Part shown: positions 46,434 to 55,408 of the stretch, in pieces
Layout: each line of letters starts with the position of its first letter
Numbering within the stretch: position 1 is the first letter of the stretch
Origin: Mesotaenium endlicherianum
Lineage: Eukaryota; Streptophyta; Zygnematophyceae; Zygnematales; Mesotaeniaceae
Length of the DNA stretch: 64,000 bases
Reading direction: 5' to 3'
Assembly (NCBI GenBank): GCA_009602735.1
Contig: WELA01005894.1
Span: 124,001 to 188,000 of the forward strand
Program-made: the position numbers and the translations under genes
Notes under the pieces: model-generated
Database searches by the model: none
Seen by the model: only the letters and a program-made list of their open reading frames with translations
Told to the model about the DNA's origin: nothing

Positions 46434-46457
46434 ACAACCAATTTTTTCAATTCCTTT

Positions 46458-46760
46458 TTATGCCGCCAGTAGTTTCTGTTTTTTCCTTTTTATCTGTGTA
46501 ACAATCGACTCCATTGCACAATCAAATGATTCTTCGAATGACTTCGACGACGACTTCACAAAAAACTCGTGCCTTGGTACATGAATACGGATCTCAGCTA
46601 CTTTGTCCTTGATCGTATGCACCACGTTATCCAGCTTCAGGAACACATCTACTTTCAATATCCTGTCGTGGAAAGTGCTCAGCTTGCTGAGCTTACGTGA
46701 CACATAATCTACCAGTTTGTCATCAGCATTAAAATGCACAGTTTGAATGTTAACGTTCAT
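46458..46760 (-). CDS. hpf: Ribosome hibernation-promoting factor (short HPF/RaiA type)
   Basis: 100 residues. The beta-alpha fold pattern MNVNIQTVHFNADDKLVDYVSRKLSKL, EIRIHVPRHEFFVKSSSKSFEESFDCAMESIVTQIKRKKQKL is typical of the short HPF/YfiA family that inactivates ribosomes in stationary phase. The long C-terminal dimerisation domain is absent. Located between xerC and the tRNA cluster. Confidence 0.92.
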   Translation of the reverse strand: MNVNIQTVHFNADDKLVDYVSRKLSKLSTFHDRILKVDVFLKLDNVVHTIKDKVAEIRIHVPRHEFFVKSSSKSFEESFDCAMESIVTQIKRKKQKLLAA

Positions 46761-46900
46761 AGCAACTCACGTTTTATCGGTTAAAAAATAATATTTGAAA
46801 GAACTTTTAGATCCGTTTTCAACGGACTAACAATGTACGTCAAATGGGGAGAAAAACGAAAAAATGTGAGCGGATTTTTTGACAATTTTAAGAGAATTTC

Positions 46901-47797
46901 TCAAGCCTTCGGATGTGCTTTTTTGAACACTTCTTTCAGCTTCTCGATTGTGTTGTGGGTGTACACCTGGGTGGCCGCCAGGCTGCTGTGGCCCAGCAGC
47001 TCTTTCACCGCGTTCAGGTCGGCCCCGTTGTTCATCAGGTGGGTGGCAAAACTATGGCGCAGCACGTGCGGACTCTTCTTTTGAACCGTGGTTACGGCTC
47101 CCAGTTTGGCTTTTACAAACGCATACACAGAGCGTGGCTGCAGCGGCTTGCCTTTTTCCGTTACAAATAACCGGTCGGCCATAGCCAGTTCACCGGTTTT
47201 ATCGCTTTGATACTGTTGCAGTTCCGCCGCTAGTTCCCTGGAAACCGGTATGATGCGCTCCTTATTTCCTTTACCCAGCACTTTCAGTTGCGACTGTGCC
47301 CCATCGAGCTGACTGTATTTAAGATTGACCAACTCGCTCAAACGCATACCCGTATGATAAAACAGCATGAGTACCAGGCGCTCGGTCCGGCCCTGCCAAC
47401 CCTCTTCGTAGAGTTCGGGGCTAAATAACTGCTCCATGCTTTTTTCTTCCACAAAAACCGGCAGCCTTTTACCTTGTTTGGGCGATACGATGGTGGTCAT
47501 GGGCGTCTGCTCCAACGCCCCTATTTTCAACTGGTATTTGAAAAAAGATTTAAGTGAAGATATTTTCCGGTTGATGGACCGCGCCGCTATCTCGTCTTCC
47601 TTCAGTTCTGCCAGCCAGCTCCTGATCATCATGGAGCTGATGGCGGACAGGCTTGGCGACTCGAACTGGCTGGCCAGGTAGGCGAAAAACTGCTCCAGGT
47701 CGGTCCGGTACCCAATAATGGTATGCTGCGAATAGCGCCGCTCGTATTTGAGGTGGTCCAGGAAGGACTGCAAGGATGGGGATTCGGGTATGGGCAT
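46901..47797 (-). CDS. xerC: Tyrosine recombinase XerC/XerD family
   Basis: 298 residues: SAM-like N-terminal domain (about 6-95) and catalytic domain with Arg152 (HTGMRLSEL), Lys176, His244 and Arg247 (HVLRHSFATH), His270 (LLGHSS) and the nucleophile Tyr279 (QVYTHN). All catalytic residues are present, consistent with chromosome dimer resolution at dif. XerC versus XerD cannot be told from one sequence. Its ATG abuts a terminator T-tract. Confidence 0.92.
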   Translation of the reverse strand: MPIPESPSLQSFLDHLKYERRYSQHTIIGYRTDLEQFFAYLASQFESPSLSAISSMMIRSWLAELKEDEIAARSINRKISSLKSFFKYQLKIGALEQTPMTTIVSPKQGKRLPVFVEEKSMEQLFSPELYEEGWQGRTERLVLMLFYHTGMRLSELVNLKYSQLDGAQSQLKVLGKGNKERIIPVSRELAAELQQYQSDKTGELAMADRLFVTEKGKPLQPRSVYAFVKAKLGAVTTVQKKSPHVLRHSFATHLMNNGADLNAVKELLGHSSLAATQVYTHNTIEKLKEVFKKAHPKA

Positions 47798-47835
47798 AAA
47801 AAAAGTAGCTTAAAGTTAAACAACCTCAGCTACTT
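47798..47835 (-). terminator. Terminator of rpsU abutting xerC
   Basis: Minus-strand stem AAGTAGCT/AGCTACTT with a 17-base loop; the T-tract runs into the xerC ATG. The loop holds TAACTTTA (47811-47818), a 7/8 match to the -7 box that could start xerC transcription. Confidence 0.75.
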
Positions 47836-47861
47836 ACTATATTCAGGTGGATAAAAGGAGA

Positions 47862-48059
47862 TTATCCTTCTATCTTTCCACTTGCTATCTGCTGCTTGTA
47901 GATGGCCTTCAGCACCTCACCGCGACGCCTTACAGACGGCTTGGTAAATGCCTGACGCGACCTCAATTGCAATAAAACCTTGCTTTTCTCAAATTTCTTC
48001 TTGTATTTTTTGAGCGCTTTGTCGATGTTTTCGCAATCTTTTGAATCAATGATGAGCAT
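47862..48059 (-). CDS. rpsU: 30S ribosomal protein S21
   Basis: 65 residues, basic: MLIIDSKDCENIDKALKKYKKKFEKSKVLLQLRSRQAF and VRRRGEVLKAIYKQ are the S21 pattern. In Bacteroidota S21 helps hide the anti-Shine-Dalgarno of 16S rRNA. This gene has a canonical Shine-Dalgarno and a perfect -7 box, unlike its neighbours, suggesting autogenous control. Confidence 0.95.
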   Translation of the reverse strand: MLIIDSKDCENIDKALKKYKKKFEKSKVLLQLRSRQAFTKPSVRRRGEVLKAIYKQQIASGKIEG

Positions 48060-48068
48060 AATGTTGAT

Positions 48069-48075
48069 ACCTCCT
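48069..48075 (-). promoter_or_regulatory. Shine-Dalgarno of rpsU
   Basis: AGGAGGT on the minus strand with a nine-base spacer to the ATG at 48059, within GAGGAGGTATC. No comparable site was seen before the tuf or rplK starts, which I checked directly. Confidence 0.8.
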
Positions 48076-48095
48076 CGGGCGTTTTTTTAGGACTG

Positions 48096-48103
48096 CAAAG
48101 ATA
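48096..48103 (-). promoter_or_regulatory. -7 promoter box of rpsU
   Basis: TATCTTTG on the minus strand; gives a 5' leader of about 30 nt containing the Shine-Dalgarno. Confidence 0.6.
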
Positions 48104-48184
48104 CAGGGCGTCAGTCATATAAACAAGTACGCAGAAAAAATTATCCATTCCATTATGATCGTCGCCCCGCACCTAGTCATATCC

Positions 48185-48261
48185 GTCATCCCGAGCGAAG
48201 CCGAGGGACCTGCCCGAATGTTCAGCAGGCCCTTCGACTCACTCCGTTCGCTCAGGGTGAC
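48185..48261. repeat. 77-bp REP-like palindromic repeat, copy 2
   Basis: Starts GTCATCCCGAGCGAAGC and ends CGCTCAGGGTGAC; same length as the element at 28009, in the opposite orientation. Confidence 0.8.
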
Positions 48262-48306
48262 GAGTAAAATGGCAAAAAATCAGACATTCATCATTACTTT
48301 GCGATC

Positions 48307-48897
48307 ATGTTTACAGGAATCATCGAATCGACCGGAAAAATCGTTTCTATTGAAAAAAAGGGCTCTAACGTGAGTTTCTGGGTCGGTTCTCCCCTCTCGG
48401 GCGAACTGAAAATAGACCAGAGTGTGAGTCATGATGGCGTTTGCTTAACGGTGGACGAGCTAAAAGACGGTATGCACCGGGTAACGGCTATTGAAGAAAC
48501 ACTGAAAAAGACCAACCTGGGCAGCTGGGCGGCCGGCAGCGAGATCAACCTGGAAAGATGCATGGTCATGAACGGCCGTCTCGATGGCCATATTGTACAG
48601 GGGCATGCCGATTGCACTGCTATCTGCCAGGAAAGAAAGGAACTGGACGGCAGTTGGGAATTCATCTTTCAATTTCCTCCGGAATTCGCACACCTGGTAA
48701 TTGAGAAAGGGTCTATTGCCGTTAACGGTACCAGTCTTACCTGCTTCAATGTGAACCGCGATCATTTCACGGTGGCCATCATTCCTTATACATTTGAACA
48801 TACCAGTATCAAGCATGTGCAGGCAGGCACGGCGGTCAACATTGAATTCGATATACTGGGTAAATATGTGCAGCGCTGGATGAGCCTGGGCCGTTAG
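48307..48897 (+). CDS. ribE: Riboflavin synthase, alpha subunit
   Basis: 196 residues, two lumazine-binding domains in tandem: [19 protein letters not shown] at the start and the second [14 protein letters not shown], with [14 protein letters not shown]. It dismutates two 6,7-dimethyl-8-ribityllumazine molecules to riboflavin. A near-match -7 box (TTACTTTG at 48294) lies 5 nt upstream. Overlaps the hscA-like gene by 4 nt, convergent. Confidence 0.95.
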   Translation: MFTGIIESTGKIVSIEKKGSNVSFWVGSPLSGELKIDQSVSHDGVCLTVDELKDGMHRVTAIEETLKKTNLGSWAAGSEINLERCMVMNGRLDGHIVQGHADCTAICQERKELDGSWEFIFQFPPEFAHLVIEKGSIAVNGTSLTCFNVNRDHFTVAIIPYTFEHTSIKHVQAGTAVNIEFDILGKYVQRWMSLGR

Positions 48898-50753
48898 CCT
48901 ATCTGCTTTCCTTTCATCGCTTTGCTCACGGCCTGGTCCATGGCCCGCTCGGCAAATGGCCGGGTTATATCGTTGAGTTCTTCTGTTTTTTTCTGGATAA
49001 GGTTCTTGTCGTCCATCGTCAGCGCCAGTTGCAGGGCCTGCATGGCATGTGCGGTGGTTTGCAGTTCTTCTGCTGAAAGCAGGCCGGGATTTTTGGAGAT
49101 GAATTTTTCTGTGAGGCCCAGTAATTGTTCTCCTTCGGTTTTGGCTTCTACCAACGCCCTTGCCTGCATATCGTCTCCGGCATGGGTGATGCTTTCCAGC
49201 AGCATTTTTTCAACTTCTGTATCGGTGAGTCCGTATTGCGGTTTTACTTCAATACTTTGTTCCACTCCACTCCGCAGTTCTTTTGCTTTCACTACCAATA
49301 TCCCATCGGCATTGATGAGAAAACTTACTTCTACTTTGGGTAAGCCCGCGGGCATGGCCGGGATGCCGGTGAGGTTGAATTCGGCCAGCTTGCGATTGTC
49401 TTTTACCAGGTCGCGCTCGCCCTGGAATACCGAAATGCGCATACCGCTTTGTCCGTCTTTCTGCGTAGTGTATTGTCGCCCCACTTTGGTGGGAATTTTT
49501 GAATTACGGGGGATGAGCACGTCCATCAATCCGCCCATGGTTTCAATGCCCAGGCTTAATGGTGTGATATCGAGCAGTAAAAAATCTTTGTTGTTGCCGG
49601 CGAGGATATCGGCCTGCACTGCGGCGCCGAGTGCCACCACTTCATCCGGGTTCACCGAATCGTTCACTGGCTTTCCAAAAAAGGCACTGACCGCCTGCTT
49701 TACAGCCGGTACGCGGGTACTGCCTCCTACCATCACTACGGTATCGATATCGGCTGTGGTGAGTTCCGCGTCTTTCAACGCGTTCCTGCAACAGCCGATG
49801 GTAGTATCGATCAATGGTTGTACCAGTGAGGCAAACACGGTTCTGCTCAGTTCCAGTTTTCCGCCATTCCATTCATCGCTGAACAATTCATTTGTGCTCA
49901 ATGCGCGCTTGGCAGCTTCGGCTTTCAGTCTTAATGATTGTGCCAGTTGTTTATCCTGGTGCAATGCAGTTGCATCAATGCCCCTTTCTTTCATCCAGTA
50001 TTGCATGATGGTTCTGTCGAAATCATCGCCTCCCAAATAGGTATCGCCATTGGTGCTCAGCACTTCATAAATACCGTTGCTGATGCGCAACAGCGAAATA
50101 TCAAAAGTGCCGCCGCCCAGGTCGTACACTGCGATTGTTTTTTCTTCCTCCTTATTCAATCCCATGCCATAGGCCAGGCTGGCTGCCGTTGGTTCGTTCA
50201 CAATGCGCAGCACATCCAGTCCTGCCAGTTTACCTGCGTCGCGGGTAGCCTGCCGTTGTGCGTCGTTGAAGTAGGCCGGCACGGTGATCACCGCTTTGGT
50301 TACGGGTGTTTTGAGAATATGCTCGGCGCGTTGTTTCAGTTCTTTGAGTATGAGGGAGGATAATTCAATGGGTGAATAAAAACGATCGCCCACCTGCACT
50401 TTCACCAGGCTATCCGTATCATCATCGATCACTTTATAAGTGAAGAAACCGGCATTGTCTTTTACATCTTTATAACTCTTTCCCATCAAACGCTTCACAC
50501 TGAAAATCGTGTGCTGGGGATCTGTTTCCAGGTACCCTTTCGCTGTTTCACCCACTTCGGGGTTGCCCATGGCATCGAAATGAACGATGCTGGGAACGAG
50601 GCTGCTGGTATTGTGTTCTTTTAAAGCGGCCGGTTGCTTGCTTTCCGGGTGAATGATGGCCACCAGGCTGTTCGTGGTGCCCAGGTCGATGCCCACGATC
50701 ATTTCTGCCTGTTGTAAACTGCCGGTTGCTATGTTGATGCCTATTCGAGCCAT
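48894..50753 (-). CDS. hscA: Hsp70 chaperone, HscA-like
   Basis: 619 residues. The short N-terminal extension before [13 protein letters not shown] (from about residue 19), and the [15 protein letters not shown]-like start, are as in HscA rather than DnaK, which begins [14 protein letters not shown]. ATPase motifs [11 protein letters not shown] and [10 protein letters not shown] and the substrate-binding domain ([17 protein letters not shown]) are intact; the C-terminal lid is shorter than in DnaK. HscA assists iron-sulfur cluster transfer, but no isc genes adjoin it. Identity as HscA is inference. Confidence 0.82.
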   Translation of the reverse strand: MARIGINIATGSLQQAEMIVGIDLGTTNSLVAIIHPESKQPAALKEHNTSSLVPSIVHFDAMGNPEVGETAKGYLETDPQHTIFSVKRLMGKSYKDVKDNAGFFTYKVIDDDTDSLVKVQVGDRFYSPIELSSLILKELKQRAEHILKTPVTKAVITVPAYFNDAQRQATRDAGKLAGLDVLRIVNEPTAASLAYGMGLNKEEEKTIAVYDLGGGTFDISLLRISNGIYEVLSTNGDTYLGGDDFDRTIMQYWMKERGIDATALHQDKQLAQSLRLKAEAAKRALSTNELFSDEWNGGKLELSRTVFASLVQPLIDTTIGCCRNALKDAELTTADIDTVVMVGGSTRVPAVKQAVSAFFGKPVNDSVNPDEVVALGAAVQADILAGNNKDFLLLDITPLSLGIETMGGLMDVLIPRNSKIPTKVGRQYTTQKDGQSGMRISVFQGERDLVKDNRKLAEFNLTGIPAMPAGLPKVEVSFLINADGILVVKAKELRSGVEQSIEVKPQYGLTDTEVEKMLLESITHAGDDMQARALVEAKTEGEQLLGLTEKFISKNPGLLSAEELQTTAHAMQALQLALTMDDKNLIQKKTEELNDITRPFAERAMDQAVSKAMKGKQIG

Positions 50754-50782
50754 GTGAGTTGTGCGTTGTTAGTTGTGAGATG

Positions 50783-51172
50783 TTAGATTTCTACTACATC
50801 TGTTTTACTCAGGTAATCGTGTAAAGGTTTGCCCAGGAAGGGAATGAAAAACATATCGATGATGGTGATGCGTACAAGGCTTCGCACGATGATCTGCTGG
50901 AAAGATGGTTTTCGCTGCTGGGCATTGATTACCCTTGAGAAAGTGAACCATTTGCCGGGTGTGCGGCTGAACAATCCTTCAAAAAAACAATAATAGATGA
51001 ACAGTATGCCAAAGAAGAACCATCCGAATTTGTAATAGGGGTAATGCCAGTAAATCACATACCAGCTCCATACCTTATACCCGGCATAAGCGAGTATGAA
51101 AATGATCGCCGTATCGATAAAAAAATTAAGCGCCCGGGTGCCATCTCCTACTTTGCGCATGTTTTTATTCAT
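50783..51172 (-). CDS. RDD-family membrane protein
   Basis: 129 residues from the ATG at 51172 (MNKNMRKVGDGTRALNFFIDT); three hydrophobic segments and the RDD-like GKWFTFSRVINAQQRKPSFQQIIVRSLVRI motif. Function unknown. A TACTTTCG box (7/8) 4 nt upstream supports this start over one nine codons earlier. Divergent from tyrS. Confidence 0.82.
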   Translation of the reverse strand: MNKNMRKVGDGTRALNFFIDTAIIFILAYAGYKVWSWYVIYWHYPYYKFGWFFFGILFIYYCFFEGLFSRTPGKWFTFSRVINAQQRKPSFQQIIVRSLVRITIIDMFFIPFLGKPLHDYLSKTDVVEI

Positions 51173-51203
51173 GACGCGAAAGTAGCGAATCCGCTCCATT
51201 TCC

Positions 51204-51211
51204 TATTTTTG
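51204..51211 (+). promoter_or_regulatory. -7 promoter box of tyrS
   Basis: TATTTTTG, exact consensus, 16 nt before the tyrS ATG. Confidence 0.6.
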
Positions 51212-51227
51212 CGCAAATTCGAAGTAA

Positions 51228-52511
51228 ATGACGCTCATAGAAGAACTCAGGTGGAGAGGAATGGTGCAGGACATCATGCCTGGCACGGAAGAATTGTTGC
51301 AAAAAGAAATGGTATCCGGCTATATTGGCTTTGACCCTACGTCGGACAGTTTGCATATCGGCAGCCTGGTTCCCATTCTCTTACTGGTGCACCTGCAAAG
51401 GGCCGGTCATAAACCTTATGCTTTGGTTGGAGGCGCTACCGGCATGATCGGAGACCCCAGCGGCAAGAGCGAAGAAAGAAACCTGCTGAGCGCAGAAGTG
51501 TTGCAGCACAACCAGGAAGGCGTTCGCAAACAATTGTCAAAATTCCTGGATTTCGACAGCGCCAAACCCAATGCGGCGGTCATGGTGAACAACTATGATT
51601 GGTTCAAAGGCGTTGGCTTTCTCGAGTTTATCCGCGATGCCGGCAAATACATCACCGTCAATTATATGATGGCGAAAGACAGTGTGAAGAAAAGACTGGA
51701 AGGAGAAACCGGCATGAGCTTTACCGAATTTACTTATCAACTGATACAGGGCTATGATTTTTACTGGCTCTACGAGCACAAGCATTGCAAACTGCAAATG
51801 GGTGGCAGCGACCAGTGGGGTAATATTACTACCGGTACGGAACTGATCCGCCGTAAGGCTGGTGGTGAAGCGTTTGCATTTACCTGTCCGCTCATTCGCA
51901 AAGCCGACGGCGGTAAATTCGGCAAAACGGAGAAAGGTAATGTATGGTTGGATGCTACTAAAACATCGCCCTACCAATTTTACCAGTTCTGGCTCAACGC
52001 CAGTGATGATGATGCCAAGCAGTGGATCAAAATATTTACCCTGCTGCCCCATACTGAAATTGATGCATTATTGGTTGAGCACGAAGCAGCCCCGCACCAG
52101 CGTGCACTGCAAAAAAAGCTGGCACGTGAACTGACGGTATTCGTACACAGCGAGCATGATTATGATTTTGCTGTGAAAGCATCTGAGATACTGTTTGGCA
52201 ATGCCACTACCGAAGCTTTGCAAAGCCTGAATGAAGAACAATTGTTGCAGGTGATGGAAGGCGTTCCCACGGTAGAAGTGAGCAAATCGCAACTCGAAGC
52301 GGGGTATGATATTGTAAGCTTCCTGGCCGACACACAAATCTTCCCCAGCAAAGGTGAAGCGCGTAAAATGTGGCAATCGGGCGGCATAGGCATCAATAAA
52401 AGAAAGATCGGTAGCGATGAAAATTTGCTGAAGCAGTCAGACCTTTTGCAGGATAAATATTTGCTGGTGCAAAAAGGGAAGAAAAATTACTACCTCGTAA
52501 AAGCCGTATAG
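51228..52511 (+). CDS. tyrS: Tyrosyl-tRNA synthetase
   Basis: 427 residues, class I. The HIGH motif is HIGS (43-46), the KMSKS-type loop is KFGKTEKG, as in bacterial TyrRS, and an S4 domain ends the protein ([32 protein letters not shown]). Single gene divergent from the RDD protein. Confidence 0.97.
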   Translation: MTLIEELRWRGMVQDIMPGTEELLQKEMVSGYIGFDPTSDSLHIGSLVPILLLVHLQRAGHKPYALVGGATGMIGDPSGKSEERNLLSAEVLQHNQEGVRKQLSKFLDFDSAKPNAAVMVNNYDWFKGVGFLEFIRDAGKYITVNYMMAKDSVKKRLEGETGMSFTEFTYQLIQGYDFYWLYEHKHCKLQMGGSDQWGNITTGTELIRRKAGGEAFAFTCPLIRKADGGKFGKTEKGNVWLDATKTSPYQFYQFWLNASDDDAKQWIKIFTLLPHTEIDALLVEHEAAPHQRALQKKLARELTVFVHSEHDYDFAVKASEILFGNATTEALQSLNEEQLLQVMEGVPTVEVSKSQLEAGYDIVSFLADTQIFPSKGEARKMWQSGGIGINKRKIGSDENLLKQSDLLQDKYLLVQKGKKNYYLVKAV

Positions 52512-52565
52512 CCCCCTCACAGGTATTGGGCGTGAATTCGTATATTCATCAACTCAACCTGTTAT

Positions 52566-54152
52566 ATGAGACAAAAACTACACTTCCTTTCCCTGCTGTT
52601 CTGTTTGGCATTCACTGCCGTTCATGCGCAGATTCTCAAAGCGCCTGAGAAAAAAGAAGGCGATGGCCCTTATACCCAACTGATCATTCGAGGTGTTACA
52701 TTGATCAATGGTACCGGTGCGCCGCCTTTTGGTCCGGTTGATATTGTGGTGGAGCAAAACCGCATTGTGCAGATACAAACGGTGGGAAGCCCCGGTGCGG
52801 CTATTGATCCTGGCCGTAGACCAGCGCTCAAACAGGGCGGGAAAGAACTCAACTGTGAAGGCATGTATGTGTTGCCCGGACTCATAGACATGCATGGGCA
52901 TATCGGTGGCAAGGAACAGGGCACTCCTGCCGAATACGTTTTCAAACTGTGGATGGCGCATGGCATTACCACCATCAGGGATCCATCGGCCGGCAACGGA
53001 CTGGAATGGACACTGGATGAAAAACAAAAAAGCGCTGCCAATCTTATTACAGCGCCCAGGATATTTGCTTATACGGTATTCGGACAAAGCAGTAAAACAC
53101 CCATCACTACTGCCGACCAGGCACGTGCCTGGGTACAGGAGAATGCGCGCAAAGGAGCCGATGGCATCAAATTTTTTGGTGCGCGACCAGAGGTTATGGA
53201 TGCAGCACTTCGTGAAAATAAAAAATTGGGATTGAGGTCTTGTTGTCACCATGCGCAGCTCGATGTAGCGCGCTGGAATGTGTTGAATTCTGCCCGTGCC
53301 GGGCTCACCAGCATGGAGCACTGGTATGGTTTACCCGAAGCATTGTTTACCGATAAAACCATCCAACAATACCCACCCGATTACAATTACAACAATGAGC
53401 AGGATCGATTTGAAGAAGCGGGCAAACTGTGGAAGCAGGCGGCAGCGCCTTATTCAGAACATTGGAACAAAGTGATGAATGAATTGTTATCGCTCGATTT
53501 TACATTGGATCCTACGTTTAATATTTACGATGCCAACCGCGACCTGCAAAGAGCGCGCAGGGCTGAATGGCATGAGTGGTATACGTTGCCATCGCTCTGG
53601 CAGTTTTACGAGCCCAGCCGGCAGTCGCATGGCTCTTATTGGCATCACTGGGGTACAGAGCAGGAAGTGGAATGGAAAAACAATTACCGGTTGTGGATGA
53701 CTTTTGTGAACGAATACAAAAACCGCGGTGGGCGTGTGACTGCCGGGTCAGATAACGGCTTCATTTATGAAACTTATGGATTCGGTTATATCCGCGAGCT
53801 GGAGTTGTTGCGTGAAGCAGGCTTCCATCCATTGGAAGTGATCCGTTCAGCTACTTTATACGGAGCGCAGGCCCTTGGCGCCGATAAAGAGATCGGCAGT
53901 GTGGAAACGGGCAAGCTGGCCGATATGGTGATCATCGACGCCAATCCTTTGCAAAACCTGCAGGTATTGTATGGCACGGGAGCTATTACCCTTAGCAAAG
54001 AAAACAAAGTGGTGCGCACCGGCGGTGTGTTGTATACCATTAAAGATGGCATTGTGTACAATGCCAAACAATTACTGGCCGATGTGAAGGCCATGGTAGA
54101 TGCTGAAAAGCAAAAAACCGGCTGGCAATTGAAGCAGCCGGGTATGCAATAA
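52566..54152 (+). CDS. Secreted amidohydrolase-family protein
   Basis: 528 residues with signal peptide (MRQKLHFLSLLFCLAFTAVHAQ). The metal-binding HxH is H110/H112 in DMHGHIG, a second ligand region is CCHHAQLD and the catalytic Asp is in TAGSDNGF; the C-terminal GKLADMVIIDANPL closes the composite beta domain. Substrate unknown; the family includes imidazolonepropionase- and prolidase-like enzymes. Convergent with the SGNH hydrolase gene, 3 nt apart. Confidence 0.88.
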   Translation: MRQKLHFLSLLFCLAFTAVHAQILKAPEKKEGDGPYTQLIIRGVTLINGTGAPPFGPVDIVVEQNRIVQIQTVGSPGAAIDPGRRPALKQGGKELNCEGMYVLPGLIDMHGHIGGKEQGTPAEYVFKLWMAHGITTIRDPSAGNGLEWTLDEKQKSAANLITAPRIFAYTVFGQSSKTPITTADQARAWVQENARKGADGIKFFGARPEVMDAALRENKKLGLRSCCHHAQLDVARWNVLNSARAGLTSMEHWYGLPEALFTDKTIQQYPPDYNYNNEQDRFEEAGKLWKQAAAPYSEHWNKVMNELLSLDFTLDPTFNIYDANRDLQRARRAEWHEWYTLPSLWQFYEPSRQSHGSYWHHWGTEQEVEWKNNYRLWMTFVNEYKNRGGRVTAGSDNGFIYETYGFGYIRELELLREAGFHPLEVIRSATLYGAQALGADKEIGSVETGKLADMVIIDANPLQNLQVLYGTGAITLSKENKVVRTGGVLYTIKDGIVYNAKQLLADVKAMVDAEKQKTGWQLKQPGMQ

Positions 54153-54155
54153 TTT

Positions 54156-54830
54156 TTACAGGGATTTGATCGCTTTCCACATAGCTTCCGCTACAAGGAG
54201 GTTACCGGCTGCATTCAGGTGTACCCTGTCGCGCGTTAAAATGCCCGATTCTTTGTTGTCGGGATTGTTTTGGAGTTCGTATTCGTGGAAAAGGGTGCGC
54301 AGGTCTACGAGTGGCAGAGATTCTTTGGCTGCATACTGTCTGATCCAACTGCTGTACTGGTTCATATCGCCATCCTGCTGGTTGGAAAAATCTTTTTTCT
54401 CTCCTATTACGGCGGGTGTGCAGAGGATCACTTTAGTTCCGGCAGCTTTCAGTTTCTTAACAATGGCTTCATAGAATTTTCCAAACTTATCGTAATCGGT
54501 ACCGGTGCCAAAGCTGGATTTATGCCACACATCGTTCACACCAATGTAAATGACTACGATGTCCGGGCTCTTGCTGATCACATCTTCTTCCATCCGCAGG
54601 TAAAGATCATATACTTTGTTACCGCTGATACCAGCGCCTATCAGTTCATATTTATTTTCTACTCCTTCCTGTTTCAGGAGCGAGTCCATGAGGCGGATAT
54701 AGCCACCCGGCTGGGCCCCTATCTGGGTAATAGAATCACCAAAAAATATTACTTTTTTCTTCTTGTCATAATTGAATGACAGGAGCAGGATACAGGCAAT
54801 AAACGCGGCAAAAAGGATGAGTTTTGACAT
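54156..54830 (-). CDS. SGNH/GDSL-family hydrolase
   Basis: 224 residues. An N-terminal signal or membrane segment (KLILFAAFIACILLLSF) and the four SGNH blocks: FFGDSITQIG (Ser), GAGISGNKV (Gly), IYIGVNDVWH (Asn) and TRDRVHLNAAG (Asp/His). Likely a periplasmic or surface esterase, rhamnogalacturonan-acetylesterase-like; substrate not known. Confidence 0.9.
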   Translation of the reverse strand: MSKLILFAAFIACILLLSFNYDKKKKVIFFGDSITQIGAQPGGYIRLMDSLLKQEGVENKYELIGAGISGNKVYDLYLRMEEDVISKSPDIVVIYIGVNDVWHKSSFGTGTDYDKFGKFYEAIVKKLKAAGTKVILCTPAVIGEKKDFSNQQDGDMNQYSSWIRQYAAKESLPLVDLRTLFHEYELQNNPDNKESGILTRDRVHLNAAGNLLVAEAMWKAIKSL

Positions 54831-54901
54831 AAGGCTTGCAATAAGGGGTTCAATATACGAACAGAACGGTTAAAAAATTTGGAACAATTCTTCCCTACCC
54901 C

Positions 54902-54909
54902 TATTTTTG
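54902..54909 (+). promoter_or_regulatory. -7 promoter box of tRNA-Gln
   Basis: TATTTTTG, exact consensus, 29 nt before the tRNA. Confidence 0.6.
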
Positions 54910-54938
54910 CACCCCATTCCACTACGGAATGCATGGAT

Positions 54939-55009
54939 TGCCCGATAGTATAATGGCAGTACAACTGATTTTGGTTCAGTTTGTCTTGGTTCGAATCCAG
55001 GTCGGGCAA
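54939..55009 (+). tRNA. tRNA-Gln (TTG)
   Basis: Acceptor TGCCCGA/TCGGGCA, anticodon stem ACTGA/TCAGT around TTTTGGT, anticodon TTG. A palindromic terminator follows. Confidence 0.95.
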
Positions 55010-55015
55010 CCTTTT

Positions 55016-55041
55016 AAAAGCGAACCAATTGGTTCGCTTTT
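55016..55041 (+). terminator. Terminator of tRNA-Gln
   Basis: Perfect stem AAAAGCGAACC/GGTTCGCTTTT with loop AATT followed by a T-rich tract. Confidence 0.85.
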
Positions 55042-55091
55042 ATTTTATTCATTATCATCTAGTTATTAAGAATTTTCTTCAAGGTTCTATT

Positions 55092-55238
55092 TTAGGTATC
55101 ACATTCCAAGCACTTATTGATAATCTCATCGTCACAAGTGGCACAAAACTTTTCTGGTATCTGCTCACTGTTAGCTTTAGCAGTGATTACATGACCATTC
55201 ATACAAACCAGTACGTTTCCATAGCTGAGTCCTTCCAT
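55092..55238 (-). CDS. Small zinc-ribbon protein (DUF2321-like)
   Basis: A 48-residue reading frame starting MEGLSYGNVLVCMNGH. It shows C12-x-N-G-H16, C32-x-x-C35 and C43-x-x-C46, the spacing of small zinc-ribbon proteins with a CxNGH box. Family members usually continue a few residues past the last CxxC; here the frame stops at CDT, so the gene may be slightly shortened. No other frame in this 370-nt region looks coding. It lies between tRNA-Gln and the AbiE-type pair. Confidence 0.6.
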   Translation of the reverse strand: MEGLSYGNVLVCMNGHVITAKANSEQIPEKFCATCDDEIINKCLECDT

Positions 55239-55408
55239 AATAAACGATTGAACATGTTAACAATCTCTAATTTATGAAAAGTATTTTTTATGAAACCTTT
55301 TTTGTTTTTTGACTCAAGACTGGTGTCGGTTGCAATAATCTGCGAACTTTATTACATCGGCCTCCCCGGCTATATGCGTATTTCTAACTTCTTTTCTCAT
55401 AAACTTTA

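Noticed and set aside
46321-46440. rho-independent terminator for the tRNA cluster promoter region
   Set aside because: The hairpin at 46408 follows hpf in the minus direction and belongs to that gene, not to the tRNAs.
48922-50040. Long plus-strand open frame (372 codons)
   Set aside because: It is antisense to the hscA-like gene, is rich in Ser/Ala from the complementary codon bias, and has no family features.
54749-55009. Minus-strand frame across tRNA-Gln
   Set aside because: It spans the tRNA and its promoter; not coding.
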